Origin: DATGKR01 sp035294565
GTDB taxonomy: Bacteria > Actinomycetota > Acidimicrobiia > Acidimicrobiales > Palsa-688
Direction: 5' to 3'
Assembly (NCBI GenBank): GCA_035294565.1
Contig: DATGKR010000009.1
Span: forward strand, 1 to 64,000
DNA length: 64,000 bases
Below are positions 26,493-35,542 of this stretch, one piece after another; position 1 is the stretch's first letter; each line of letters starts with the position of its first letter. Below the pieces are notes generated by a model. The model saw only the letters and a list, made by a program, of their open reading frames with translations, did not search any database and was not told the DNA's origin. The position numbers and the translations under genes were made by a program.

Positions 26493-27527
26493 TTGTCGGA
26501 CAATTTCCTATCCGGTTTCTTCGGGCGCGACATGGCCGTCGACCTCGGAACGGCCAACACCCTCGTCTACGTGCGCGGCCGCGGGATCGTTCTCAACGAG
26601 CCCTCGGTGGTCGCGGTGAACACCAAGGACGACCGCCCACTCGCGGTGGGCATAGAGGCGAAGCGGATGATCGGGCGCACGCCCAGCCACATTCAGGCCA
26701 TCCGCCCTTTACGCGATGGGGTGATAGCCAACTTCGACATCTGCGAGAAGATGCTGGCGTACTTCATCCGCCGGGTTCACGGGCCACGGAAGTTCGCCAA
26801 GCCCCGAATGGTCATCTGCGTGCCCTCGGGGATAACCGGGGTCGAGCAGCGGGCAGTGCAGGAGGCGGCCGAGTCCGCCGGCGCCCGAAAGCCGGCGTTC
26901 ATCATCGAGGAACCGATGGCCGCGGCGATCGGTGCCGGCCTGCCGGTTCACGAGCCGACGGGCAACATGGTGGTCGACATCGGCGGGGGCACCACCGAGG
27001 TGGCGGTCATATCGCTCGGCGGCATCGTCACCAGCCAGTCGGTCCGCATCGGCGGGGACGAGTTGGACGAGGCGATCATCAATTTCATCAAAAAGGAGTA
27101 CAGCCTTGCGCTCGGGGAGCGCACCGCGGAGGAGATCAAGATCGCGCTCGGCTCGGCCTGCCCGTTGGAGGAGGAGCTTCACGCCGAAATCCGGGGCCGG
27201 GATCTGATAACCGGCTTGCCCAAGACGATCGTCACCACCACCGAGGAGATCCGCGACGCGATAGAGGAACCAGTTTCGGCGATCGTGGATGCCGTCAAGG
27301 TCACATTGGACAAGACTCCGCCGGAGCTCGCCGCTGACATCATGGAGCAGGGCATCGTCCTGACCGGCGGCGGGGCCCTCCTCCACGGGCTCGGCGCGCG
27401 GCTCATGTCCGAGACGGGCATGCCGATAGTCGTCGCCGACAACCCGCTGCACTCGGTGGTCATGGGCAGCGGCCAGTGTCTCGAGGCGCCCGAGGTGCTG
27501 AAGATGCTGGCGAGCCAGAGCAGCTAG
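26493..27527 (+). CDS. mreB: Rod-shape-determining protein MreB (bacterial actin)
   Basis: 344 residues from the TTG at 26493, with AGGAGGG nine bases upstream. Forms membrane-associated filaments that guide lateral wall synthesis. Actin-fold motifs: DLGTANTLVYV (phosphate 1), VVDIGGGTTEVAV (phosphate 2), IIEEPMAAAIG and VLTGGGALLHGLG (adenosine). An N-terminal SDNFLSGFFGRD may serve as membrane helix. First gene of mreBCD-rodA, so cells are probably rod-shaped with lateral growth rather than purely polar growth. Confidence 0.97.
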   Translation: MSDNFLSGFFGRDMAVDLGTANTLVYVRGRGIVLNEPSVVAVNTKDDRPLAVGIEAKRMIGRTPSHIQAIRPLRDGVIANFDICEKMLAYFIRRVHGPRKFAKPRMVICVPSGITGVEQRAVQEAAESAGARKPAFIIEEPMAAAIGAGLPVHEPTGNMVVDIGGGTTEVAVISLGGIVTSQSVRIGGDELDEAIINFIKKEYSLALGERTAEEIKIALGSACPLEEELHAEIRGRDLITGLPKTIVTTTEEIRDAIEEPVSAIVDAVKVTLDKTPPELAADIMEQGIVLTGGGALLHGLGARLMSETGMPIVVADNPLHSVVMGSGQCLEAPEVLKMLASQSS

Positions 27528-27549
27528 CCCAGCCGGGCGACCCTCGAGA

Positions 27550-28389
27550 GTGGCTGTCTACCGGCGTGCCTCGCGTGCCAGGAACCTCCTGGCGGTGCTG
27601 GTCCTGGCGGCGCTCACGCTCGTGACGATCGACGCGCGCAGCCATGGCAATGGTGTCCTCGGGGACGTCCGGCAGAAGGTCTCCGACGTTTTCGCCCCGC
27701 TGCAAAGAGCGACCCACGCGGCTTTGGAGCCGGTCGGCAACTTCTTCACCGGAGCGGCCGAGTACGGGTCGCTCCGCCAGGAGAACCAGCGCCTGCGCCA
27801 GCAGGTCGCCGCTCTCGAGGCTCAGGGTGCCACCGCCGCGGACGCTGAGCAGCGGGCGAGCCAGGCACTGGCCGAGTTGAACCTTCCGTTCGCGTCCAAC
27901 ATCCCCACCGTGCTTTCGCCGATCATCGACCAGGGGTCGTCGAACTTCGACAACTCGATCACCATCGGCCGCGGAACTGCGAGCGGCGTCGCCCCAGGCG
28001 AGCCCGTGGTCGCCGCCGGAGGCCTGGTCGGTTCCGTCCTGGCTGCGAGCCGGGACACGGCCACCGTGCGGCTGCTGACCGATCCGAGCTTCGCCGTCGG
28101 CGTGTCACTTCAGGGCGGCAACGTCGGCTCGGCGGCGGGGACGGGGCCGTCCCAGCCGCTGCGGGTGACCGTCGACACCACTCAGCTGCCGCCCCCCGTC
28201 GAGAAGCCGGGCTCTTTGGTCCTCACCAGCGGTCTGCAGATGGAGAAGTTCCCCCCGGGTATCCCTGTCGGCCGCGTCGCCAAGTCCGTCACGCCCCCCG
28301 GAGGGTCCGAGCCGGACATCGAAATCAGTCCCGCTGTCGATCCGGCCGGTCTTTTCTACGTCCAGGTGCTGCTGTGGAGCCCAGCGTGA
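27550..28389 (+). CDS. mreC: Rod-shape-determining protein MreC
   Basis: 279 residues: one N-terminal membrane helix (about 12-27), a coiled coil (about 72-105, LRQENQRLRQQVAALEAQ) and two beta-barrel domains outside the membrane with SNFDNSITIGRGTASGV and GGLVGSVLAAS. Scaffolds the elongation machinery with MreD and RodA. GTG start 22 bases after mreB. Confidence 0.93.
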   Translation: MAVYRRASRARNLLAVLVLAALTLVTIDARSHGNGVLGDVRQKVSDVFAPLQRATHAALEPVGNFFTGAAEYGSLRQENQRLRQQVAALEAQGATAADAEQRASQALAELNLPFASNIPTVLSPIIDQGSSNFDNSITIGRGTASGVAPGEPVVAAGGLVGSVLAASRDTATVRLLTDPSFAVGVSLQGGNVGSAAGTGPSQPLRVTVDTTQLPPPVEKPGSLVLTSGLQMEKFPPGIPVGRVAKSVTPPGGSEPDIEISPAVDPAGLFYVQVLLWSPA

Positions 28390-28438
28390 CCTCCAGGAAA
28401 ACCCTGCCTGGCCCGTTCGTGCCGGCGTTGGGACCAGC

Positions 28439-28981
28439 GTGAGCCCCCACACCAAGGCCCGCCTGCGGATAGCCGCCCTCCTGGTGGTAGCCGTGCTGCT
28501 CCAGACGACCCTCGCTTCGGACCTGCGGGTCTTCGGGGTGGCGCCGGACCTGATGGTGCTGCTGTCCATCTGCGCCGGCATGCTCGGCGGTCCCGAGGCC
28601 GGCGCCTGGGTCGGTTTCTGGTCCGGGCTGCTCATGGACATGTTCCTTTCCTCGACCCCCGTGGGCCTGTCCGCCCTCACCTACTGCCTGATTGGGGCGG
28701 CCGTCGGTGGTCTGCGCTCCTCGGTGCTGGCGGACCGCCGCTCGCTTCTCCCGGCGGCCGCCCTGGTGGGGACCGCCGCGGCTGTCGTGCTCTTCGTAGG
28801 CGCCGGCGACGTGCTCGGCCAGCACCAGCTGATAGCAGCGGGGCGGTCCTGGCTGATCAGGGTGGCCGTCGTGGAAGGGATGTGGAACGCCGTCCTGGCT
28901 CTGCCGGCCGGCTACCTCTACGCTCGGGCGGCGAGGGGATCTGTGGGGGTCGAGCGGCTCGGCGTGGCTGACGCGCGATGA
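28439..28981 (+). CDS. mreD: Rod-shape-determining protein MreD
   Basis: 180 residues with about five membrane helices; family pattern LRIAALLVVAVLLQTTLA at the N-terminus and GPEAGAWVGFWSGLLMDMF in the middle. GTG start. Follows mreC by 49 bases. Confidence 0.88.
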   Translation: MSPHTKARLRIAALLVVAVLLQTTLASDLRVFGVAPDLMVLLSICAGMLGGPEAGAWVGFWSGLLMDMFLSSTPVGLSALTYCLIGAAVGGLRSSVLADRRSLLPAAALVGTAAAVVLFVGAGDVLGQHQLIAAGRSWLIRVAVVEGMWNAVLALPAGYLYARAARGSVGVERLGVADAR

Positions 28982-29072
28982 AGCCCGCTGGAGGGCCGAG
29001 CGCCCACATCCTGCTCCTGCGGCGCTGCGGTGCCAGCGGCGCCGGTGGTCGGGGAGGCCGGGGATCGCCCTC

Positions 29073-29078
29073 TACAAT
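29073..29078 (+). promoter_or_regulatory. Predicted -10 box (TACAAT) ahead of rodA
   Basis: The best -10 match in the mre cluster, about 54 bases before the chosen rodA start. It suggests that rodA has its own promoter inside the cluster. Confidence 0.4.
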
Positions 29079-29131
29079 CTGGGTTGCAGCCGTCGGTTGT
29101 GCGGCGACGGGCAGCGGAGGCCAGAACTGAC

Positions 29132-30322
29132 GTGATGCTGAAGACCGAAAGCAGGCCCGGTTCTCCCGCGACGGCGGGCCGGCGACAGCCCCGGCTCGCC
29201 GGCGCGTGGCGCCACTTCGACTTTCTTTTGGCCGGGGCCGCGGTGTGCATCGGTTTCATCGGCTGCCTGATGATCTACACCGCCACCCGAGACCAGCTTC
29301 AAGTAGCGGGTATCAGCCCCACCTATTACGCGAAGAAGCAGGCGATCTTCATGCTGATCGGGATCGCGGTCATGCTCGGCGTCGCCGCCATCGACTACCG
29401 GCGTTTCGGCGACTGGGCGCTCGCCATATACGGGTTCTGCCTCTTGATGCTGATGGCGGTCCTCGTCGTCGGCCACAAGAGCCGGGGGTCACAGGCGTGG
29501 TTCCAGCTGGGCGGCTACCAGTTCGAGCCGTCGGAGCTCGCCAAGATCGGCCTGATCATCGCCCTCGCCTCCTACTGCGCCGCGGCCAGGGGCCGGCTTT
29601 CCGGGCGGGCGCTGGTCGCCCTGCTCGGGTTGTCCGCTGTGCCGTTCGCCCTCATCTACAAACAGCCGGACCTCGGCTCGGCGCTGGTGCTCGCAGCGGT
29701 CCTGGTGGCCGTCCTGCTCGTCGGCGGCGTGAGGGGGCGCCACATGGCCGCCCTCGGCCTCCTCGCCGTCGTGCTCTCCTTCGGCGTCGTCCACTTCGGG
29801 ATCCTGAAGACCTACCAGAAGGACCGCCTCACGTCTTTCGCCGACGCGCCCAACCAGCCGAACCCCGCCATGCTCGCCACGGTCGCCGGTGCCAACGAGT
29901 ACAACGTCGCCGAGTCGAAGACCGCGGTGAGCAACGGTGGCATCACCGGCCAGGGCTTCGGAAAAGGAACGCAGACCAACCTCTCCTACGTGCCCGAGCA
30001 GCGCACCGACTTCATCTTCACCGCCCTCGGGGAGCAGTTCGGCCTGGTCGGCTCGGCTGTCCTGCTGGCCCTCTTCGCCGTGGTGGTGTGGAGGACCTGG
30101 CGAGCGGCCACCCTCGCCCGGGACCAGTTCGGCACGCTGGTCTGCGTAGGGGTGCTGGCGATGATCGCCTTCCAGGTGTTCGAGAACATCGGCATGACCA
30201 TCGGAATAATGCCAGTTGCGGGTATCCCGTTACCTCTCATGAGCTACGGCGGCTCTTCGGTGCTGGCCACGTTTGCCGGGCTGGGCCTGGTCCTGAGCGT
30301 CCGGATGCGCCGGTTCAGCTGA
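29132..30322 (+). CDS. rodA: Peptidoglycan glycosyltransferase RodA (SEDS family)
   Basis: About 396 residues and ten membrane helices. Polymerises lipid II during elongation with a class B PBP. Family motifs: FQLGGYQFEPSELAK, KQPDLGSALV, YVPEQRTDFIFTALGEQFG and PVAGIPLPLMSYGGSS. The start is uncertain: GTG 29132 and ATG 29135 follow GGAGG at 11-14 bases, while in-frame TTG 29084 and GTG 29099 are also possible. No PBP2 gene is adjacent, unlike the usual mreBCD-mrdA-rodA order. Confidence 0.94.
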   Translation: MMLKTESRPGSPATAGRRQPRLAGAWRHFDFLLAGAAVCIGFIGCLMIYTATRDQLQVAGISPTYYAKKQAIFMLIGIAVMLGVAAIDYRRFGDWALAIYGFCLLMLMAVLVVGHKSRGSQAWFQLGGYQFEPSELAKIGLIIALASYCAAARGRLSGRALVALLGLSAVPFALIYKQPDLGSALVLAAVLVAVLLVGGVRGRHMAALGLLAVVLSFGVVHFGILKTYQKDRLTSFADAPNQPNPAMLATVAGANEYNVAESKTAVSNGGITGQGFGKGTQTNLSYVPEQRTDFIFTALGEQFGLVGSAVLLALFAVVVWRTWRAATLARDQFGTLVCVGVLAMIAFQVFENIGMTIGIMPVAGIPLPLMSYGGSSVLATFAGLGLVLSVRMRRFS

Positions 30323-30348
30323 GCGCACCGGTCTCGCCGGCGGGCTCC

Positions 30349-30393
30349 TCCCGCCGCGGCCCGGCGCGCTCTTCCCGCCGCGGCCCGGCGCGC
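30349..30393 (+). repeat. Tandem direct repeat, 2 x 21 bp, downstream of rodA
   Basis: The 21-base unit starting TCCCGCCGCGG occurs identically at 30349-30369 and 30373-30393 (24-base period). Each copy contains the palindrome CCGCGG and could fold. It lies between rodA and the radical SAM gene. Confidence 0.8.
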
Positions 30394-30421
30394 CGGAGCG
30401 GGTCGCGGAGGCCGGCGGGTC

Positions 30422-30427
30422 TAGACT
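30422..30427 (+). promoter_or_regulatory. Predicted -10 box (TAGACT), leaderless promoter
   Basis: TAGACT 10 bases before the ATG at 30438. Confidence 0.5.
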
Positions 30428-30437
30428 GTTGAGGGAC

Positions 30438-32378
30438 ATGACGTCCCTGTGGCCCCGGATCGAGCCTCTCCTGGCCCACGTCTCCAAGCCGGCCCGTTAC
30501 ATAGGCTGCGAGGACGGCGCGGTCGGGGCAGGCTCCTTGGAGGGTCTTGTCAGCTGGCTGCTCGTCTACCCGGACTCCTACGAGATCGGGCTGCCCAACC
30601 AGGGTTTGCAGATCCTCTACGAGATACTCAACGAGCGCCCGGACGCCAGGGCCGAGCGTGCCTACGCCCCGTGGCCCGACATGGAGCGTCTCATGAGGCG
30701 GAGCTCGGTGCCCTTGTTCTCCCTCGAGAGCCACCATCCCGCTGCCGCCTTCGACGTCTTGGCCTTCAACCTTTCGGCCGAGCTCGTCTACACCAACGTG
30801 CTCAACTGCATCGACCTCGCCGGTGTGCCGGTGCGGGCCGGCGAGCGCGACGAGCGCCACCCCCTGGTGTTGGCGGGGGGGCACTGCGCCTTCAACCCGG
30901 AGCCGCTGGCCGACTTCGTCGACGCCTTCGTCATCGGCGATGGAGAGGAGGCGGTCGGCGACATCACCGAGGTCGTCAAATCCGAAGGCCGCTCACGGCA
31001 TGCGCTGCTGCGCAGGCTGGCCGCCACTCCCGGGGTATACGTGCCCGCCGCCTACACGGTCGACTACGACGGCCCCCGGTTGGTGTCGGTGCGAAAAGTG
31101 TGGTCCGAGGCGCCCGAGGTGGTGCACAAGCGAACCGTTTCGGACCTCGCTGCCTGGCCCTACCCGAAGCGCCAGCTCGTTCCCCTGACCGAGGTCGTGC
31201 ACGACCGCCTCAACGTGGAAATCTTCCGCGGCTGCACGCGGGGCTGCCGGTTCTGCCAGGCGGGGATGATCACCAGGCCGGTACGGGAGCGCCCATCCTC
31301 ACAGGTTCGGCGAATGGTCTCGGAGGGCCTTGCCCGTACCGGCTACGACGAGGTGAGCCTCACGTCGCTGTCGAGCGCTGACTTCTCGGGCATCGAGGAC
31401 GTCGTCGGCGGGATCGTCGACGACCCCGCCTCTGCGCGCCAGGTTTCGGTGAGCTTGCCCAGCCTTCGGGTGGACGCCTTCACCGTCGGCGTCGCCGCCC
31501 ACATCCAGAAGGTTCGCCGCACCGGGCTGACCTTCGCCCCCGAGGCGGGAACGTGGCGGATGCGGCAGGTGATCAACAAGCTGATCACCGAGGAAGACCT
31601 CTACGGTGCCGTCGAGTCCGCCTTCTCCCAGGGCTGGCGCCGCGTCAAGCTCTACTTCCTGACGGGACTGCCGACGGAAACGGATGAGGACACGCTGGGC
31701 ATAGCCGAGTTGGCCCGCAGCTGCGCGTCGATCGGCCGGTCTCATCACCGCGGGGCCACGGTGACCGCTTCGGTCGGGGGGTTCGTCCCCAAGCCGCAGA
31801 CGCCGTTCCAGTGGTTCGGCCAGGAAACCCTGGACGGTCTCCAGCGGCGGATCGGCCTGCTGAGGGAAGCCACCCGGCGCGACAGGGCCGTCCAGCTCAA
31901 GTGGCACGACCCCCGGGCGACCCTGGCGGAGGGCATAGCCAGCCGTGGCGACCGGCGCATAGGCGCGGTGATAGAGCAGGTTTGGCGCCGGGGCGGCGTG
32001 TTCCAGGAATGGTCCGAGCACTTCTCGCTCGAGCTTTGGACCGAGGCCATGGCAGCGCAGGGGCTTTCGGTCGACTGGTACGTGCACCGCGAGCGGGACA
32101 GGGACGAGGTGCTCCCCTGGTCCCACATCTCCGCCGGTTTGCACGAGGATTTCCTCTGGCAGGAGTGGCAGGACGCGCTGGCCGCGTCCGGCACACCAGA
32201 CTGCCGCTGGACGCCGTGCTACGACTGCGGGGCGTGCACCGGCTACGGGCTGGAGCACGTCGTGGCCTCCACCGTCGCCCCCGCTGGAGGAAGCCAGGGG
32301 ACCGGACAGGACCTGGCCCGGGGTGGCGAGGTTCCCGTCCGCCTGCTGGCGAGGGTCACGGCCGGGGTGCCCCGATGA
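30438..32378 (+). CDS. B12-binding-domain radical SAM protein (TIGR03960-type)
   Basis: 646 residues. N-terminal cobalamin-binding-like domain (about 20-210), then a radical SAM domain with the cluster motif GCTRGCRFCQAG (CxxxCxxC), LTSLSSADFSG, FAPEAGTWRMR and GLPTETDEDT. A C-terminal cysteine group WTPCYDCGACTGYG may bind a second cluster or metal. Always found next to the DUF2344 protein encoded here with an ATGA overlap; the pair precedes RNase E/G and ribosomal protein genes in many bacteria, so an RNA-modification role is plausible but unproven. The ATG at 30438 is preferred over TTG 30429. Confidence 0.9.
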   Translation: MTSLWPRIEPLLAHVSKPARYIGCEDGAVGAGSLEGLVSWLLVYPDSYEIGLPNQGLQILYEILNERPDARAERAYAPWPDMERLMRRSSVPLFSLESHHPAAAFDVLAFNLSAELVYTNVLNCIDLAGVPVRAGERDERHPLVLAGGHCAFNPEPLADFVDAFVIGDGEEAVGDITEVVKSEGRSRHALLRRLAATPGVYVPAAYTVDYDGPRLVSVRKVWSEAPEVVHKRTVSDLAAWPYPKRQLVPLTEVVHDRLNVEIFRGCTRGCRFCQAGMITRPVRERPSSQVRRMVSEGLARTGYDEVSLTSLSSADFSGIEDVVGGIVDDPASARQVSVSLPSLRVDAFTVGVAAHIQKVRRTGLTFAPEAGTWRMRQVINKLITEEDLYGAVESAFSQGWRRVKLYFLTGLPTETDEDTLGIAELARSCASIGRSHHRGATVTASVGGFVPKPQTPFQWFGQETLDGLQRRIGLLREATRRDRAVQLKWHDPRATLAEGIASRGDRRIGAVIEQVWRRGGVFQEWSEHFSLELWTEAMAAQGLSVDWYVHRERDRDEVLPWSHISAGLHEDFLWQEWQDALAASGTPDCRWTPCYDCGACTGYGLEHVVASTVAPAGGSQGTGQDLARGGEVPVRLLARVTAGVPR

Positions 32379-33112
32379 GGCTGCGCATCCGGTTCACCAA
32401 GCTGGGGAAGGTCCGCTGGACCAGTCACCGGGACGTCGCCCGCATGTGGGAACGGGCGTTCCGCCGGGTGGGGCTGCCCCTCGCCTACAGCGAGGGTTTC
32501 ACCCCCCGTCCCAAGGTCAGCTTCGGGCTGGCCCTTCCCACTGGCCACGAGTCGATGGCCGAGTACCTGGACGTGGAGCTCTCCGACGCCGCGGCGGGCG
32601 CGCCGGACCTCGTGGCACTGAAAGCCCGCCTGTCAGCTGCTCTACCCGAAGGGATCGAGGTGGCAGCCCTCTGCGTGCTCGAGCCCGGCAGCCCATCCTT
32701 GCAAGAGGACGTCGAGGCGTGCTCCTGGAGGTGGCTGGCGGTGCCTGGGGAGGGGTCGCTCCCGTTGAGCGTGGACGATCTCGGAAAAAGGGTGGCCCAC
32801 GCGCTCGCCGCCCCCGCCCTGGAGGTCGCCCGTTGGCGCAAGGGGCGTGAAACGACCGTCGACATCCGCCCCGGAATCGGCCGCTTGGAGGTCGTGGAGG
32901 CGGACGGCGAGGGAGTGTGGCTGGACGCTGATCTGGCCGCGCGCCCCCAGGGTGTGCGGCCCGCCGACGTGCTGGCTGCGCTCGGTCCCGACCTCGAGGA
33001 GCGCCACGTCCGAAGGACGCATCAGTGGATCGTGCGCCGTGGTGAACGCTTGGAGCCGCTCGGCTCGCAGGGCGTCCCGCAGGCGCCGCACGCGGAGGCG
33101 CGTGCGTCGTGA
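32375..33112 (+). CDS. DUF2344 (TIGR03936) radical-SAM-linked protein
   Basis: 245 residues. The N-terminal RLRIRFTKLGKVRWTSHRD and AYSEGFTPRPKVSFGLALP are the family signatures. Start overlaps the radical SAM stop as ATGA. In other species the two are fused, so they form one functional unit; the substrate is unknown. Confidence 0.9.
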   Translation: MRLRIRFTKLGKVRWTSHRDVARMWERAFRRVGLPLAYSEGFTPRPKVSFGLALPTGHESMAEYLDVELSDAAAGAPDLVALKARLSAALPEGIEVAALCVLEPGSPSLQEDVEACSWRWLAVPGEGSLPLSVDDLGKRVAHALAAPALEVARWRKGRETTVDIRPGIGRLEVVEADGEGVWLDADLAARPQGVRPADVLAALGPDLEERHVRRTHQWIVRRGERLEPLGSQGVPQAPHAEARAS

Positions 33113-33128
33113 GAAGGGATTTGTGTCA

Positions 33129-34943
33129 ATGGCCGACGAGGCTCTTTCCGATTTCGACGGGGACGGCGGGGTCGAGCCCGCCCCCTATGAGGTGACAACC
33201 GGGCAGGCCGGCGAAGTCCAGCCGAGGAAGCGGCGCCGTCGCGGCTCGCGCGGTGGACGCAACCGCGCCAAGAAGTCGGAACCCGGCTCAGGCCAGGGCA
33301 CGGTCGTCTCCGGGCCGCTCGACTCTCCCTCCCCGGGACCCGCCGCGCCCGCGGCCCCCCGAGCCGAGGATCCGGCGGACCCTGCAGCGGCGATGCCGCC
33401 ACCGCCGCCGAAGCCGAAGATCGGCGACACCCGGCCGGCGCCTCCGCTGCCGCCACCGATGCTGGGTGCCGGCGGGCCAGCGGGAAGGCGCCGCCGCCGA
33501 CCGGCACGCGGCCGAGGCCCCGTCGTGCCGGCGGTGCGGCCGGTCGAAGCCGTGCTCGTCGACAGCCCGGCCGAGGTGGACGAAGAGACGCTCGAGCGGC
33601 GCCGGGGGAGGGAGCGCAAGGGGCGGCCCGTCGGGCGTTACCTGATGGTGGTCCATTCCCGGCCCGGTGTTACCCAAATAGCCGTGCTCGAAGGCCGGTC
33701 CCTCATAGAGCACTACGTCTCCCGTCCCGCCGACGACGCCACCCAGATCGACGGCAACATCTACCTGGGGCGGGTGCAGAACGTGCTGCCTGGCATGGAG
33801 GCGGCGTTCGTCGACATCGGCACCCCGAAGAACGCCGTCCTCTACCGGGGCGACGTCCGCTACGAGAAGGACGACCTGGAGCTGCCGGCGGGCTCGGACG
33901 AGTCGGCTCCGAGCCGAGGGCGCCTGGCCGGATCTGCCCAGGGTGCACGCATAGAGCAGCTCCTCCGTACCGGCCAGACGATCGTCTGCCAGGTCACGAA
34001 AAACCCCATCGGCACCAAAGGGGCACGCCTGACCCAGGAGGTCTCGCTGCCAGGGCGGTTCGTCGTGCTGATCCCCAACAGCGACACCTACGGGATATCC
34101 AAGCGTCTCGCCGACGAGGAACGCCGCCGACTCAGGCGCATCCTCGACGAGGTACGCCCAGCGGGCCACGGCCTGATAGTGCGCACCGCCGCCGAAGGAG
34201 CGACCGCCGAGGAGCTTCGCCGCGACGTCGCCCGGCTGACCCAGCAGTGGGAGCAGATCGACCGACTGGCGAAGACCTCCCGGGCTCCGGCTCTGCTCTA
34301 CCGGGAGCCAGACATGGCCGTAAGGGTCATACGGGAAGAGTTCAACCGGGACTACCGCGGGGTGGTCATAGACGACCGGACCCTCTACGAGGAGGTCCGC
34401 GACTACGTGGCGAGCATCAACCCCGAGCTCGCCGACCGTGTGGAATGGGCGGGGGACTCGGACGACCCCCTGCCGGTGTTCGAGCGTTTCCACGTCCACG
34501 AGCAGATCCACAAGGCCCTCGACCGCAAGGTGTGGCTCCCCTCGGGCGGCTCGTTGATCATCGAGAGGACCGAGGCGCTCACGGTGATCGACGTCAACAC
34601 CGGCAAGAACGTCGGCAGCTCCAACCTGGAGGAGACCGTCTTTCGCAACAACCTCGAAGCGGCCGAGGAGATAGCTCACCAGCTGCGCCTCCGGGACATC
34701 GGCGGGATCATCGTCATCGACTTCATCGACATGGAGATCCCCGCCAACCGGGAGGAGGTCGTGCGGACCTTCCGGGCTGCCCTGGCGCGCGACAAGACGC
34801 GCACCCAGGTGTACGACATCTCCGAGCTCGGCCTGGTCGAGATGACCCGTAAGCGGATATCGGAAGGCCTGGTCGAGTCCTTCTCCGAGACGTGTCCCAC
34901 CTGCGGGGGCCGCGGCATCGTCTTCGACGAGTCGCTGCTGTAG
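33129..34943 (+). CDS. rne: Ribonuclease E/G
   Basis: 604 residues. An Arg/Pro-rich disordered N-terminal extension (about 1-165) precedes the S1 domain (GNIYLGRVQNVLPGMEAAFVDIG), the 5' sensor/RNase H-like part, and the catalytic core. The two Mg-binding aspartates are in VIDVNTGKNVG and VIDFIDME; the zinc-link cysteines are in CPTCGGRG close to the C-terminus. No long C-terminal degradosome tail, so the architecture is RNase G-like with an N-terminal extension. Endonuclease for mRNA decay and rRNA processing. Directly upstream of rplU-rpmA. Confidence 0.95.
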   Translation: MADEALSDFDGDGGVEPAPYEVTTGQAGEVQPRKRRRRGSRGGRNRAKKSEPGSGQGTVVSGPLDSPSPGPAAPAAPRAEDPADPAAAMPPPPPKPKIGDTRPAPPLPPPMLGAGGPAGRRRRRPARGRGPVVPAVRPVEAVLVDSPAEVDEETLERRRGRERKGRPVGRYLMVVHSRPGVTQIAVLEGRSLIEHYVSRPADDATQIDGNIYLGRVQNVLPGMEAAFVDIGTPKNAVLYRGDVRYEKDDLELPAGSDESAPSRGRLAGSAQGARIEQLLRTGQTIVCQVTKNPIGTKGARLTQEVSLPGRFVVLIPNSDTYGISKRLADEERRRLRRILDEVRPAGHGLIVRTAAEGATAEELRRDVARLTQQWEQIDRLAKTSRAPALLYREPDMAVRVIREEFNRDYRGVVIDDRTLYEEVRDYVASINPELADRVEWAGDSDDPLPVFERFHVHEQIHKALDRKVWLPSGGSLIIERTEALTVIDVNTGKNVGSSNLEETVFRNNLEAAEEIAHQLRLRDIGGIIVIDFIDMEIPANREEVVRTFRAALARDKTRTQVYDISELGLVEMTRKRISEGLVESFSETCPTCGGRGIVFDESLL

Positions 34944-34946
34944 ACT
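34941..34946 (+). promoter_or_regulatory. Predicted -10 box (TAGACT), leaderless promoter of rplU-rpmA-obgE
   Basis: TAGACT 9 bases before the rplU GTG at 34956; its first three bases are the rne stop codon TAG. Confidence 0.55.
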
Positions 34947-34955
34947 GCCCGGCTC

Positions 34956-35285
34956 GTGTACGCGGTGATCAGGACCGGAGGCAAGCAGGAGCGGGTCGAG
35001 GAGGGCCAGACCCTCGCGGTCGAGAAGCTCGCCGCCGCGCCCGGAGACGAGTTGACGTTCGACCCCTTGCTGCTCGTCGTGGGTGACAGCGTGCTGGCCA
35101 CCGCTGCCGAGCTGGCCGGGGCCAAGGTGTCGGCTCGAGTTGTGGGCGAGGGGAAGGGACCGAAGATCCGAGGGTTCACCTACAAGCCGAAGACCCGCGG
35201 TCGGCGGGCGTGGGGCCACCGGCAGAGGCACACCACCATCGAGATAACCGGAATCTCCATCCAGGGCACGAGCGCGGAGGGTTAG
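34956..35285 (+). CDS. rplU: 50S ribosomal protein L21
   Basis: 109 residues, family length about 100-105. N-terminal YAVIRTGGKQERVEEGQTLAVEKL and the basic KPKTRGRRAWGHRQRHT near the end are diagnostic. GTG start; followed by rpmA after 2 bases. Confidence 0.97.
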   Translation: MYAVIRTGGKQERVEEGQTLAVEKLAAAPGDELTFDPLLLVVGDSVLATAAELAGAKVSARVVGEGKGPKIRGFTYKPKTRGRRAWGHRQRHTTIEITGISIQGTSAEG

Positions 35286-35287
35286 GG

Positions 35288-35542
35288 ATGTCCAAGACGA
35301 AAGGCGGCGGTTCTACCCGTAACGGCCGCGACTCGCAAGCCAAGCGGCTCGGCGTGAAGGTGTTCGACGGGACGATGGTGCCGGCCGGATCGATCCTGGT
35401 CCGCCAGCGGGGAACTCGCTTCCATCCGGGGGTCAACGTGGGCCGCGGCGGCGACGACACGTTGTTCGCGCTCGCCGACGGGAAGGTGAAGTTCGGGTCC
35501 CGCAAGGGACGCAAGCTCGTGGACGTTCTGACCGAGGCCTGA
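35288..35542 (+). CDS. rpmA: 50S ribosomal protein L27
   Basis: 84 residues. MSKTKGGGSTRNGRDSQAKR, GTMVPAGSILVRQRGTRFHPG and the C-terminal basic part fit L27, whose N-terminal tail reaches the peptidyl-transferase centre. The stop TGA is followed immediately, in the same frame, by the obgE coding sequence. Confidence 0.97.
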   Translation: MSKTKGGGSTRNGRDSQAKRLGVKVFDGTMVPAGSILVRQRGTRFHPGVNVGRGGDDTLFALADGKVKFGSRKGRKLVDVLTEA

